Assembly (NCBI RefSeq): GCF_900111235.1
Contig: NZ_FOJI01000001.1
Span: forward strand, 493,294-557,293
Length of the DNA stretch: 64,000 bases
Source: [Clostridium] fimetarium
GTDB taxonomy: Bacteria; Bacillota; Clostridia; Lachnospirales; Lachnospiraceae
Direction: 5' to 3'
In this document: piece after piece, positions 41,165-50,800 of the stretch
How positions within the stretch are numbered: the stretch's first letter is position 1
Layout: every line of letters starts with the position of its first letter
Notes under the pieces: generated by a model
The model's input: only the letters and a program-made list of their open reading frames with translations
Database searches by the model: none
Told to the model about the DNA's origin: nothing
Translations under genes and position numbers: made by a program

Positions 41165-41629
41165 ATGCAAAATAATGATAACAATGAACTTGATGATAAA
41201 ATTAAAACGGTAAAGAAGATTCTTAAGGGAAACAGAGCAAGGGCACTTGGAGTTGCTACTATGTTTTCTTTAAGCACAATTTTGGGAGGTTGTGGGGCAA
41301 AAAACAACCAAACCTATGCCACTCCAAATGGATATTTTGGAGAACAAGAATCAACCGCTAAATCTTCAAATAACGGAATTTATGGTTCATCCTACAATGG
41401 ATATCGCGGGGGGAGCTATTATTATTTCAGAGGTGCTTCAGGTGCCTTAGATGGTTCATGGGGCAGAAACAATACGCAGTTTAAGAGTACGAATGCAGCG
41501 GCATCCACTTACACTGGCACATCCAAGAGCACTGGTAAGTCTTCACTAAAAAGTGGTGGAACGAACAAATCTTCGTATACAAGTAGCGGTTCTGGAACGT
41601 CAGGTAAAAGTGGAGGCATATCAGGATAA
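41165..41629 (+). CDS. Ser/Gly-rich lipoprotein of the DUF350/ATP-grasp operon
   Basis: This 154-residue protein has a long charged N-terminus (about 36 residues) before a hydrophobic segment ending LGGC, a plausible lipobox with Cys near 44. After that it is rich in Ser, Gly, Tyr and Asn (YNGYRGGSYYYFRG) and ends in a Ser/Thr/Gly/Lys tail. E. coli yjf operons carry a comparable low-complexity lipoprotein (YjfM/DUF1190), so it may be an analogue. It was probably exported to the membrane's outer face. Confidence 0.7.
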   Translation: MQNNDNNELDDKIKTVKKILKGNRARALGVATMFSLSTILGGCGAKNNQTYATPNGYFGEQESTAKSSNNGIYGSSYNGYRGGSYYYFRGASGALDGSWGRNNTQFKSTNAAASTYTGTSKSTGKSSLKSGGTNKSSYTSSGSGTSGKSGGISG

Positions 41630-41633
41630 ATAT

Positions 41634-44111
41634 ATGATTGCAAACCAAAGGCTTTTGACCGAAAAAATTCTATTTGATTATTATATGATTAGCTCAATTC
41701 GTGAAAATGAGATTCATAGTCCATTTCCATTTTATCTGGATAAAGAACTATTTGAAGCTATGGTAAGTAGTGCAGAAATTTTAAATTCTGTTGTTTGTCG
41801 TATCATTAGTAAGAAATTTAAGAATCCAGATAATCTGCCTTTTGTAATGGGGAAATTCACACTGGATAAGGAAATATTATCTATGCAATGTCCAATATCA
41901 CCATTTTTCTGGGTGCGATATGACGCATTTGTTCGTGCAGATGGGGGCATTTTTTTTAGTGAATTTAATTATGATAAACCATGTGCACAACGAGAAATCG
42001 CGATTAGTGATATGATGAGTCCCCATAATAATCCCAGTGCTAATTTTAGAAATGCATTTTATGAGAATTTCAAGAGCCTAACAAAAAATGCTTTTGCAAC
42101 AAATCCCAAACCGACGGTAGCTATACTTGTATCTCCTCATCATAATGAAGAAATACATTTGGCCTATTTTTATATGGATTTATTGAAGGGTTTAAATCTT
42201 GAATTTGTGATAGCGAGTACAGATAATATTTATGTAAAAGACAATAAGGCGTTTGCTTTTGACAAAGAAATAGATGTTTTGTTAAGGCAGTTTCCTACAG
42301 AATATCTATATGAAATTAAAGATATAAAAGAAATGCTAATGCTATTTGAAGAGGGAAAACTTCTAATCATAAACGATCCAAGGGCAATTATTGCTCAAAC
42401 GAAAAGTTTGTTTGCTTATTTATGGCAACTAGTAGAATTAGATGATGATTTTTTGACTCAATTGGAAAAAGATACGATTAAAAATACAATTCCATATACC
42501 ACTTTGTTTGATAAATCTAAGATAGATGATTTGATCTTAAACAAAAATAAGTATGTTATTAAGGCGGTCTATGGAAGGTATAGTGAACAGGTTTATATTG
42601 GAAATATGCTTAGTGATGAAGACTGGCGTCTTATAATAAATGATGTTTGCGAGAGTGAAGATTTACATATTATTCAGGAATTTTGCCCGATTAAAAAGGA
42701 TAAAGTTTTACGGTTTAATGGGGAGAACTTTGAAAATAAGACAGCCTTTGGAAACTTTGGAATCTATTTATCTAATAATAAGTATAGTGGTAGCTGTATT
42801 CGATGGAGCCCTAATTATTTATCAGATGATGAACATGTTTGGGTTAGTCCAGTTGGTGTCAGTGATCGTAATATTCATATCTCAAAAATTGTAGAGGCTC
42901 ATGATTACGATAGTATTTTTTGCAAAATTAATGATATTGCAGCTTTTCAATATGGTTTTACAGGTGGATATACGGGATTTCAGCAATCATTTTCGCTAGA
43001 TGCTCTTGTGTTAGAAGAGAATACATTTAATGAAATTAAAGATGCTACGAATCAATTAGCTAATCTGTTTTACAAAACAACCAAGCATGTACAAGAAAAT
43101 AGTGCAATTCTATGTCCAGTTCTAGGAATTGCGGAAGAACTGATACCTTTAGTATCAAAACAGGAACAAAACACGTTATCCTTTTTGGGGCGATTTGATT
43201 TTGTTTTTGATAATATTGGAAGGTTAAAGTTACTAGAATTTAATGCGGAAACTCCTGCGGGAATAATAGAAAGTATTGGCCTAAACAGCTTAATCAAAGA
43301 TATTTTGAAAATACCATACCGTAATCCCAATGAAAATATGACTGAACAATTACAAGCACAATTAAATAGAATCATCAATATTTATAAAAAAAATAAACAG
43401 ATACATAATATTGGATTTGCTTCTTTGGCATATCCGGAGGACTTTTATAATACAAAATTTCTATTTGATATTTTAAATGAAGGTGATGAAAACTTCATTT
43501 ATGGAGAAATTTCAGGACTTCATATAAAAAATGACAAGCTGAATTTATATGAACAGCCACTGGATGCAATATATCGGTATTATCCACTTGATTGGTTTTT
43601 TACAGATGAAAACTATGAAGGATTTGGTGAGATAATGAAAGAAAATACCCAATGCATTAATGAGCCGTCTACTTTTATATCGCAATCGAAAGCCTTTTTT
43701 GCTCTCATATGGGAGTTATATAAAGATGGATTTTATAATGAAGCAGAAAATGAACTGATTTTAAAATACATACCGTACACATCGCTTAATCCAGACGATT
43801 TTCATAATGGTGATTATTGTGCAAAACCTTATTTTGATAGAGAGGGTAATGGAGTTACCTTATCGATTAGTGAAGAGGATAAGGACTTTATAGAAGATGA
43901 GATGATTTTCCAGGAAAGAATCCCGATACAGACAGTTTCTCTTGATATTCATACAACAATGTCCGTGACACAAGAAGTCCTTTATCCAGTACTTGGAGCC
44001 TATGTAATAGGAACTGAATTTGGCGGAATTTATACAAGAGCTGGTGGAGCTGTTACTGATGCAAATGCAATATATATTCCAACTTATATTAAAGAAAAAG
44101 GGGAGTTGTAA
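41634..44111 (+). CDS. Double glutathionylspermidine-synthase-like ATP-grasp protein
   Basis: The ATG at 41634 (AGGA seven bases upstream) gives 825 residues, about twice the family length. Two ATP-grasp halves follow each other. Half 1 has EFNYDKPCAQRE (Glu110), a nucleotide lysine near 310 in KYVIKAVYGRYSEQ, and IIQEFCPI. Half 2 has EFNAETPAG (Glu535), KPYFDREGNGV (Lys731), IFQERIPI and a family-typical end VLGAYVIGTEFGGIYTRAGG. GspS-like enzymes join an amine to a peptide carboxyl with ATP; the substrates of Firmicute members are unknown. The next gene starts within its stop codon. Confidence 0.88.
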   Translation: MIANQRLLTEKILFDYYMISSIRENEIHSPFPFYLDKELFEAMVSSAEILNSVVCRIISKKFKNPDNLPFVMGKFTLDKEILSMQCPISPFFWVRYDAFVRADGGIFFSEFNYDKPCAQREIAISDMMSPHNNPSANFRNAFYENFKSLTKNAFATNPKPTVAILVSPHHNEEIHLAYFYMDLLKGLNLEFVIASTDNIYVKDNKAFAFDKEIDVLLRQFPTEYLYEIKDIKEMLMLFEEGKLLIINDPRAIIAQTKSLFAYLWQLVELDDDFLTQLEKDTIKNTIPYTTLFDKSKIDDLILNKNKYVIKAVYGRYSEQVYIGNMLSDEDWRLIINDVCESEDLHIIQEFCPIKKDKVLRFNGENFENKTAFGNFGIYLSNNKYSGSCIRWSPNYLSDDEHVWVSPVGVSDRNIHISKIVEAHDYDSIFCKINDIAAFQYGFTGGYTGFQQSFSLDALVLEENTFNEIKDATNQLANLFYKTTKHVQENSAILCPVLGIAEELIPLVSKQEQNTLSFLGRFDFVFDNIGRLKLLEFNAETPAGIIESIGLNSLIKDILKIPYRNPNENMTEQLQAQLNRIINIYKKNKQIHNIGFASLAYPEDFYNTKFLFDILNEGDENFIYGEISGLHIKNDKLNLYEQPLDAIYRYYPLDWFFTDENYEGFGEIMKENTQCINEPSTFISQSKAFFALIWELYKDGFYNEAENELILKYIPYTSLNPDDFHNGDYCAKPYFDREGNGVTLSISEEDKDFIEDEMIFQERIPIQTVSLDIHTTMSVTQEVLYPVLGAYVIGTEFGGIYTRAGGAVTDANAIYIPTYIKEKGEL

Positions 44112-44776
44112 TGAATAATTATAAAAATGGATTGAATGAAACTGATAAAAGAAATAAATATATAAAAGGAGGCTTAATTTTTATAGTTGTTTCCGTTGTA
44201 TTTTTCTTCGTAATTGCTAAAATGAATGATGTATCTCAGTATGAATATTTAAAGGAAGTTTTTGTGAGTGAGGCTCAAATTCTTGAAATGAAAACAAATG
44301 CAGATTCTTCACCTCAACAATTCTTTGTTCGCTTAAAACTAATTGATCAAAGCGTAACATTAAAGGAAGACCAATCCTGGTTTGAAGTTAATTATACATT
44401 TTATCAAAAATGTGTAGTTAATAATAAAATTGGAGTATTGGTTGGCAATTTTGATGTTTTTAAAGGGAGTGCATTTGCAGTATTTGGAAATACATCTCAG
44501 ACATATGAAAATTCAAACTACTCAGTTGTTGATGTGTTTGATTCTTTGGATCAAGCCAATGAAAAATATCCTCATAAAACATTTACGGCAGAAGCACAGA
44601 TTACAAAAAAGACTTCATCTACAAATGAAGGTAATTATTTCGTTTTATCTTATGACGCCCGTGAAATGTCAATTCAAGTAGACAATGATTTATACAACCG
44701 ATATATAGAGAGTGAAATGGTGACTTGTGATTTTGACGGGATTGGTGATTTCGTTAAAATCGTCGGTATGAGATAA
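44111..44776 (+). CDS. Membrane-anchored protein, last gene of the ATP-grasp operon
   Basis: The start overlaps the ATP-grasp stop (TAATG). The 221-residue protein has a short Lys-rich cytoplasmic N-terminus, a helix at about 22-42, and an external domain of about 175 residues with two similar beta-rich parts (FFVRLKLIDQSVTLKEDQSWFEVNY and YFVLSYDAREMSIQVDNDLY). The family is not recognised. Translational coupling ties it to the ATP-grasp protein. Confidence 0.75.
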   Translation: MNNYKNGLNETDKRNKYIKGGLIFIVVSVVFFFVIAKMNDVSQYEYLKEVFVSEAQILEMKTNADSSPQQFFVRLKLIDQSVTLKEDQSWFEVNYTFYQKCVVNNKIGVLVGNFDVFKGSAFAVFGNTSQTYENSNYSVVDVFDSLDQANEKYPHKTFTAEAQITKKTSSTNEGNYFVLSYDAREMSIQVDNDLYNRYIESEMVTCDFDGIGDFVKIVGMR

Positions 44777-44893
44777 AGAACTTTATGAAGGTTTACTACT
44801 TAAAAGGCTATACAATAATACTTTAGTGGTAAAAAAGTGCTTACTAAGAGTAATTGATTAAGTCATTAATTAAAATTATAATAAAGTAAGGCA

Positions 44894-44932
44894 AAGAGGC
44901 GTGAAGAATTTCTTCATGTCTTTTTTTCATTG
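44894..44932 (+). terminator. Terminator of the DUF350/ATP-grasp operon
   Basis: AGAGGCGTGAAGAA pairs, with G-U pairs, with TTCTTCATGTCTTT, and the sequence runs into seven T residues. Confidence 0.8.
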
Positions 44933-45036
44933 TTAGATGCATTGATAGAAGCATTGAAAGAAGCATTATAAGAAATGGTATTTAATTTAAAAGTTAATAT
45001 CATATATGCTACAAAAAATAAATAAAGAGGTATTTT

Positions 45037-45957
45037 ATGAAAAGCAAAAAGGGAGAATTAATATTATTATTGGCATCAATACTGTGGGGAAGCTGTTTTG
45101 TATTTCAGAAAATGGGCATGGATTATATTGGACCATTTACACTTGGGGCATTTCGGTTTTTGCTAGGGGCAATGACATTAGTTCCGGTTATGGTTTTATT
45201 AGATAGAATGAAAAAAAGAAAAGAAATATACAAAGGCTTTAAGGATAAAGAACTATACATAGGAGGAGGATTGTGCGGCACGGCTTTATTTGCAGCTGCG
45301 TCTCTTCAACAGATTGGATTACAATATACAACAGCTGGAAAGGCGGGCTTTATAACTTCATTAGAAATTGTTTTGGTTGCTGCAATATTTATATTTATTA
45401 CCAGAAGCGTGCAAATTAATGTACTGATAGGTGTATCGCTAGCAGTCATTGGGATGTATCTGCTATGCATGGTTGAAGGATTTTATTTGGATAAAGGTGA
45501 TACCTATGAACTAATAGGCGTTGTTTTTTGGGCAATACAGATACTTGCCATAGATCAATATTCGAAAAAGGTAGACGTAATTAAACTTTCCTTCGTTCAA
45601 TTTATGACGACTGGTATATTGTCGTGTGTTTTTATGTTTGTATTTGAAAATCCACAGTGGAATGATATCGTGAGCGGTGCGGTTCCAATTTTGTATACTG
45701 CAATCATCGAAGTCGCGGTGGCATATACGTTGCAGATAATTGGCCAAAGGGATACACGACCTGACATTGCATCCGTAATTTTGAGCTTAGAATCGGTATT
45801 TGCAGTAATCAGTGGGGTGTTAATTCTTGGGGAGATAATAACTTTTAGAGAATTTTTAGGCTGCGTATTTATGCTGGCTGCGATTATAGTGACGCAGTTA
45901 ACGAAACCGAACAAACAACAAAAATGTGAAAAGTTAAAACAAGACTTAACTTTGTAA
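45037..45957 (+). CDS. EamA/DMT-family transporter
   Basis: This 306-residue protein has ten helices in two EamA repeats (first SILWGSCFVFQKMGMDYIGPF, second from about 150). The family exports amino acids or other metabolites; no substrate can be assigned. It lies between the ATP-grasp operon and pspA but has its own spacing and a terminator upstream, so it may be a bystander. Confidence 0.92.
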   Translation: MKSKKGELILLLASILWGSCFVFQKMGMDYIGPFTLGAFRFLLGAMTLVPVMVLLDRMKKRKEIYKGFKDKELYIGGGLCGTALFAAASLQQIGLQYTTAGKAGFITSLEIVLVAAIFIFITRSVQINVLIGVSLAVIGMYLLCMVEGFYLDKGDTYELIGVVFWAIQILAIDQYSKKVDVIKLSFVQFMTTGILSCVFMFVFENPQWNDIVSGAVPILYTAIIEVAVAYTLQIIGQRDTRPDIASVILSLESVFAVISGVLILGEIITFREFLGCVFMLAAIIVTQLTKPNKQQKCEKLKQDLTL

Positions 45958-46031
45958 TGAATGTTGAATTAGTAGTATTCTATGTAGGTTTGAAATGCAT
46001 TGTGATTGAAACTCCAATTCTATTTTTAATA

Positions 46032-46060
46032 GTGACATTTGGACCGATTTGTAATATAAT
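46032..46060 (+). promoter_or_regulatory. pspA promoter
   Basis: GTGACA at 46032-46037 and TATAAT at 46055-46060 are separated by 17 bp. A perfect 12-bp palindrome TCGTGGCCACGA at 46108-46119 lies in the leader before the pspA start and may be an operator. Confidence 0.65.
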
Positions 46061-46145
46061 AAGAACGTATTTGAATACAATACATAAGTGGGGGAATCAC
46101 GTTTGAGTCGTGGCCACGATAATCGAAAGGAATGGTGTATATACT

Positions 46146-46829
46146 ATGGGAATTTTATCAAGATTTAAAGACATTATGGCATCAAACATTAATTCATTAT
46201 TGGACAAATGTGAAGATCCAGAAAAGATGATCGATCAGTATCTTAGAAATTTAGAGAGTGATTTGGGAAAAGTTAAGGCAGAGACAGCTTCTGTAATGGC
46301 TGAAGAGGCAAGATCCAAAAGAGAACTAGACGAGAGTGCACAAGAGATTGTTAAATTTCAGAAGTATGCTGAAAAAGCGCTTACATCAGGCAATGAAGTT
46401 GATGCCCGTCAGTTCCTAGAAAAAAAACAACAAGCAGTAGCAAAACAGACTTCGTTACAGCAGATGTATACAATGTCATCTGAGAATGCAACTAAGATGA
46501 AACAAATGCACGAAAAGTTAGTTAAGGATATTGGTAGTCTGAATTCAAGAAGAGATTCAATTAAGATGAAAGTTCAAGTAGCAAAGACACAACAAAAGCT
46601 TAATCAAATAGGTTCAAGTGTAGCAGGAGCAGGCAATAATCTTTCCGCATTTGATCGTATGGAAGATAAGGCTGAAAAGATGTTAGATGAAGCAAATGCA
46701 ATGTCAGAACTGAACCAAGTGGGCGTTGATAATGATATAGTGAATCTTCAAGCAAAATATGATACAGAACCAGGTAGCGCAGCTGTAGATGATGAATTAG
46801 CAGCTTTGAAGGCTCAGATGGGACTTTAA
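46146..46829 (+). CDS. pspA: PspA/IM30-family membrane-remodelling protein
   Basis: The ATG at 46146 gives the family-typical MGILSRFKDIMASNINSLLDKCEDPEKMI start and 227 residues. The rest is a long coiled coil (about 25-185) with the usual short C-terminal part. PspA proteins are ESCRT-III-like and polymerise on damaged membranes. The SPFH gene follows after 87 bp, as in B. subtilis ydjFGHI. The DUF350 and ATP-grasp genes upstream complete a set known to cluster with PspA in other bacteria. Confidence 0.95.
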   Translation: MGILSRFKDIMASNINSLLDKCEDPEKMIDQYLRNLESDLGKVKAETASVMAEEARSKRELDESAQEIVKFQKYAEKALTSGNEVDARQFLEKKQQAVAKQTSLQQMYTMSSENATKMKQMHEKLVKDIGSLNSRRDSIKMKVQVAKTQQKLNQIGSSVAGAGNNLSAFDRMEDKAEKMLDEANAMSELNQVGVDNDIVNLQAKYDTEPGSAAVDDELAALKAQMGL

Positions 46830-46848
46830 TATTTAATATCAAATAATT

Positions 46849-46888
46849 GGAACCTCTTACAATCTTGACGGGTTGCGGAGGTTCTTCT
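46849..46888 (+). terminator. Hairpin between pspA and the SPFH gene
   Basis: GAACCTC (46850-46856) pairs with GAGGTTC (46878-46884) with extra pairing in the loop; TTCT follows. It is a weak terminator or processing site that could lower SPFH expression relative to PspA. Confidence 0.55.
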
Positions 46889-46916
46889 ATAGTATCCACT
46901 TAAGGAGGATTTTGAA

Positions 46917-47900
46917 ATGGGTTTATTTGGCGGACAATTTGCTAATGTTGTGGAATGGGAAGAATATAGAGACGATATAATCTTCTGGAAATGGACGAAT
47001 GACGAAATTAAGAAGGGCAGCCGTCTTATTATTAGACAAGGACAGGATGCAATCTTTATGTATAACGGTAAGATAGAGGGTGTATTTACAGATGAGGGCA
47101 GCTTTGATATCGAATCTCAGATTATCCCATTTCTTTCAACTTTAAAAGGTTTTAAGTTTGGTTTCAATAGTGGTGTTCGTGCTGAAGTATTGTTTGTGAA
47201 TACCAAGGAATTCACAGTGAAATGGGGAACGAAAAATCCGATTTCAATTCCGGCACCTAACCTTAATCTTCCTGGAGGAATGCCGATAAGATCATTTGGT
47301 ACATTTAACTTTAAAGTATCAGATTATATCTGCATGATTGATAAAATAGCCGGCGTAAAGAAACAGTTTGGCGTAGAAGATGTAAAAGAGAGAGTTGTTG
47401 CTGTGCTTGATCAACTTCTTATGAAGTGGATTTCAAAAGAAGGTAAAGACATGTTTAATCTTCAATCAAATGCATTTGACATTGCTGCTGGAATCAAAGA
47501 AGATCTTGATATGCAGTTGACTAAAATCGGTATTTCGGTTGTTGATTTTGCGATTTCAAGTTTCTCATATCCAGAAGAGATTCAAAAGATGCAGACAAAG
47601 GCAGCTTCTCAGACCATGGTAGGCGATATGAACAAATATCAGCAGATGGCAATGACAGACGCAATGTCTAATGGCAAGGGTGGAAGTGCAAGCCTTGGCG
47701 CTGATATGGTTAATATGCAAATGGGCATGATGATGGGTCAGCAGATGATGAATAACATGGGAAAAACCATGAATGCTGATAATAATTCAAATGCAACGCA
47801 ACCTGCTGGCAATGGCAAAGTTCCAAAATTCTGTCCTAACTGTGGAACACCGACGAATGGAGCTAAGTTTTGCCCGGAGTGTGGTAATAAACTGGGATAG
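46917..47900 (+). CDS. SPFH-domain protein with C-terminal zinc ribbon (YdjI-like)
   Basis: This 327-residue protein has an SPFH-like core from about 10 to 220 (RLIIRQGQDAIFMYNGKIEGVFTDEG, WISKEGKDMF), a Met/Gln/Asn-rich stretch near 255-285 and a terminal zinc ribbon FCPNCG..FCPECG (four cysteines, 303-322). It matches B. subtilis YdjI, which works with the PspA homologue YdjF at the membrane. It has AGGAGG upstream. Confidence 0.93.
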   Translation: MGLFGGQFANVVEWEEYRDDIIFWKWTNDEIKKGSRLIIRQGQDAIFMYNGKIEGVFTDEGSFDIESQIIPFLSTLKGFKFGFNSGVRAEVLFVNTKEFTVKWGTKNPISIPAPNLNLPGGMPIRSFGTFNFKVSDYICMIDKIAGVKKQFGVEDVKERVVAVLDQLLMKWISKEGKDMFNLQSNAFDIAAGIKEDLDMQLTKIGISVVDFAISSFSYPEEIQKMQTKAASQTMVGDMNKYQQMAMTDAMSNGKGGSASLGADMVNMQMGMMMGQQMMNNMGKTMNADNNSNATQPAGNGKVPKFCPNCGTPTNGAKFCPECGNKLG

Positions 47901-47910
47901 ATAATATATA

Positions 47911-48015
47911 AATAGAAATGAAGCAGATAGAAATGAAGCAAATAGAAATGAAGCAAATAGAAATGAAGCAAATAGAAATGAATCAGATAGAAATGAATCA
48001 GATAAAAGTAAAGCA
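47911..48015. repeat. 15-bp tandem repeat array
   Basis: About seven units of ATAGAAATGAAGCAG/A follow the stop of the SPFH gene. A 15-bp unit would not shift frame, but there is no reading frame in use here. Confidence 0.9.
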
Positions 48016-48167
48016 GTATATAAATTAGATTTCAGAAATAATATATAATATAGTTCAATTAACTAAGCAGATAATTATATCTAGATTTAATTATCTGCTT
48101 TGGCTTATGATTTTCGAGATTTGTACATAGTTTGGAAAGATTAATAATAAACTGATTAGGAGAAACA

Positions 48168-50510
48168 ATGGGCATATACGATTCGCTTAACGACATGCAA
48201 AGAGAGGCTGTTTATCATACAGAAGGACCACTTCTAATTTTAGCGGGTGCAGGCTCGGGTAAAACGAGAGTGCTTACTCACCGTATTTCTTATATGATTG
48301 AGGAAAAAGGGATTAATCCATGGAATATTCTAGCAATCACATTTACGAATAAAGCAGCTGGTGAGATGCGAGAAAGAGTGGATAAAGTTGTTAGTATTGG
48401 TTCAGATAGTGTATGGGTTAGTACATTTCATTCAACTTGCGTTAGAATTTTAAGAAGATATATTGATAGACTAGGTTACGATACTAATTTTACGATTTAT
48501 GATATGGATGATCAGAAGAGTATAGTAAGAGATGCTTGCAAGCGTCTTAACGTTGATACGAAGGTGCTCAAGGAAAGAGCGATTATGAGTGCGATTTCAA
48601 AGGCAAAAGATGAACTAATTACACCCGACCAGATGGAAATGAATGCAGGCGGCGATTATAATGCTAAAAAAATTGCCGGTATATATAGAGAGTACCAAAA
48701 AACTTTAAAGCTAAACAATGCACTAGATTTTGATGATTTAATCTGTAAAACAGTGGATTTGTTTAGAGGTAATGAGGACGTTCTTAATTATTATCAAGAA
48801 CGATTCAAATACATAATGGTAGATGAATATCAAGATACTAATACAGCTCAATTTAAGCTTATTAGCATACTTGCAGACAAATATAAAAACCTGTGTGTAG
48901 TTGGTGATGATGACCAATCAATCTATAAGTTTCGTGGCGCAAATATTGCGAATATTCTTAACTTTGAAGGTACTTTTCCAGGAGCGAAGGTTATCAAATT
49001 AGAGCAGAATTACCGTTCGACACAGACTATTTTAGATGCAGCGAATGCTGTTATCAAAAATAATATAGGCCGTAAGAAAAAGTCTCTTTGGACCAGCAAT
49101 GGTGAAGGAGAAAAGATCAATTTTACAGTATACGAAGATGCATATAGAGAAGCAGAGGGTGTAGTTAACGACATTCGACTAAAAGTAAGAGATGGCTGGA
49201 ATTATAATGATTTTGCAGTCCTTTACAGAACAAATGCGCAGTCACGTCTTTTGGAAGAAAAATTTGTGGTTAACAATGTCCCTTATCGAGTATTTGGAGG
49301 CGTTAACTTTTATCAAAGAAGAGAAATTAAAGACATTCTATCGTATTTAAAGACAATTGAAAATGGCAAGGATGGTCAAGCGGTAAAACGTATTATCAAT
49401 GTTCCAAAGCGAGGAATCGGTGCTACAACAATTGACAGAATTCAAGCAAATGCAGATGAAAATGAAATTACTTTTTGGGAAGCATTAATAAATGCAAAAC
49501 AAATTGCAACCTTGGGCCGCTCATACACGAAACTTGAACCATTTATAATATACATAAGTTCTTTGAAAGCAAAAGTGGAACACCTTTCAATCCTAGAACT
49601 AGTTGAAACGATCTTAAAGGATACGCATTATATGGAAATGCTTGCTGAAAGTGAAACACCTGAGGAAGTAGCAGCAAGACAGGAAAATATCGATGAATTA
49701 ATTAATAAAATTGTTAGTTACGAAGAGAATTCTGTGGATGAGAAGCCATCACTTAGCGGATTCCTTGAAGAGGTTGCATTAATTGCAGATATTGATAATC
49801 TTGACGAATCGGTCGAAAGAGTTATGCTTATGACGCTTCATAGTTCCAAAGGTTTGGAATTCCCAATGGTCTATATTACGGGACTTGAGGATGGACTATT
49901 TCCAAGTTATATGACAATCACATCGGATGACCCTTCTGAAGTTGAGGAAGAACGCCGTCTTTGTTATGTTGGAATTACAAGAGCGAAGAAGGAGCTAAGT
50001 CTGAGCGCTGCCAAAATGCGTATGGTACACGGAGAAACGAAGGCATTTAAGGTATCCAGATTTATGAAAGAGGTACCTGAGGAATTAATCAATATTGCAA
50101 ATAGAGGCGTTGGCGGAAAATCAAAATTATCTTTTGGTGGTGAAGATAATAGTGGAAAGTTAGACATTCGTAGCAATGCTAGGGCCAGCATGAGTAGATA
50201 TAGTTCAAGTGGAATGAAAAGTAATCCATTTGGTGAAAGTAGTTCAAATGGAAATGTTGGGTTTGGAAAAGCCTTTCCAGCTGACATATTTGATTTAGAG
50301 AAAAGTAAAAGTGCTGGTGCTGCTGGTGATTCATCAAGTCATTTGCTTGGTTACTCAGTGGGCGACAGAGTGAAACATACCAAATTTGGAGAAGGAAATG
50401 TGACTTTAATTGTAAATGGTGGAAGAGATTTTGAAGTTACCGTAGATTTTGAAAAGGTTGGTGTTAAAAAAATGTTTGCATCATTTGCAAAATTAAAAAA
50501 ATGTGAATAA
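48168..50510 (+). CDS. pcrA: UvrD/PcrA-type ATP-dependent DNA helicase
   Basis: This 780-residue superfamily 1A helicase has all motifs: Q-motif LNDMQREAV, Walker A GAGSGKT near 30, TFTNKAAGEMR, FDDLI, VDEYQDTN near 223, GDDDQSIYKFRGA, LEQNYRST, and LMTLHSSKGLEF. The C-terminal linker and Tudor-like end (YSVGDRVKHTKFGEG) match PcrA. It unwinds DNA in repair and plasmid replication and removes RecA. Length is normal. Ribosome binding site AGGAG. Confidence 0.96.
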   Translation: MGIYDSLNDMQREAVYHTEGPLLILAGAGSGKTRVLTHRISYMIEEKGINPWNILAITFTNKAAGEMRERVDKVVSIGSDSVWVSTFHSTCVRILRRYIDRLGYDTNFTIYDMDDQKSIVRDACKRLNVDTKVLKERAIMSAISKAKDELITPDQMEMNAGGDYNAKKIAGIYREYQKTLKLNNALDFDDLICKTVDLFRGNEDVLNYYQERFKYIMVDEYQDTNTAQFKLISILADKYKNLCVVGDDDQSIYKFRGANIANILNFEGTFPGAKVIKLEQNYRSTQTILDAANAVIKNNIGRKKKSLWTSNGEGEKINFTVYEDAYREAEGVVNDIRLKVRDGWNYNDFAVLYRTNAQSRLLEEKFVVNNVPYRVFGGVNFYQRREIKDILSYLKTIENGKDGQAVKRIINVPKRGIGATTIDRIQANADENEITFWEALINAKQIATLGRSYTKLEPFIIYISSLKAKVEHLSILELVETILKDTHYMEMLAESETPEEVAARQENIDELINKIVSYEENSVDEKPSLSGFLEEVALIADIDNLDESVERVMLMTLHSSKGLEFPMVYITGLEDGLFPSYMTITSDDPSEVEEERRLCYVGITRAKKELSLSAAKMRMVHGETKAFKVSRFMKEVPEELINIANRGVGGKSKLSFGGEDNSGKLDIRSNARASMSRYSSSGMKSNPFGESSSNGNVGFGKAFPADIFDLEKSKSAGAAGDSSSHLLGYSVGDRVKHTKFGEGNVTLIVNGGRDFEVTVDFEKVGVKKMFASFAKLKKCE

Positions 50511-50523
50511 AGTAAAGTGAATA

Positions 50524-50733
50524 ATGAGAATCAAATATTTGATTGCAAGAAAGCGTAGTTTTCTTCCTTATGATGATATTTGTATATGCGATATAAACAT
50601 AGCGACAAACATTTTTACAGGCGGTAAAATTAGGTTAATAAGTAAAGATAGGAAAAAGTTAGCTAATATTGTAGTAAAATACAATTTCAGGTGGTATACT
50701 ATACTTAAATTAGCATATACAATTAATAAATAA
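50524..50733 (+). CDS. Doubtful small basic protein
   Basis: A 69-codon frame starts at ATG 50524, 13 bases after pcrA. It lacks a good ribosome binding site, and the product is basic and hydrophobic (RKRSFLPYDDICICDINIATN) without known family features. It could be a real small protein coupled to pcrA or a chance frame. Confidence 0.3.
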   Translation: MRIKYLIARKRSFLPYDDICICDINIATNIFTGGKIRLISKDRKKLANIVVKYNFRWYTILKLAYTINK

Positions 50734-50800
50734 AATAGAATAAAATTTATTTATTGGTTAATAATTTACAATAATGCAATGTGAAAGGTAGGGCTTTGCT

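Noticed and set aside
45006..45206. Frame overlapping the start of the EamA transporter
   Set aside because: It is a shifted reading of the transporter gene; the transporter frame has the family sequence.
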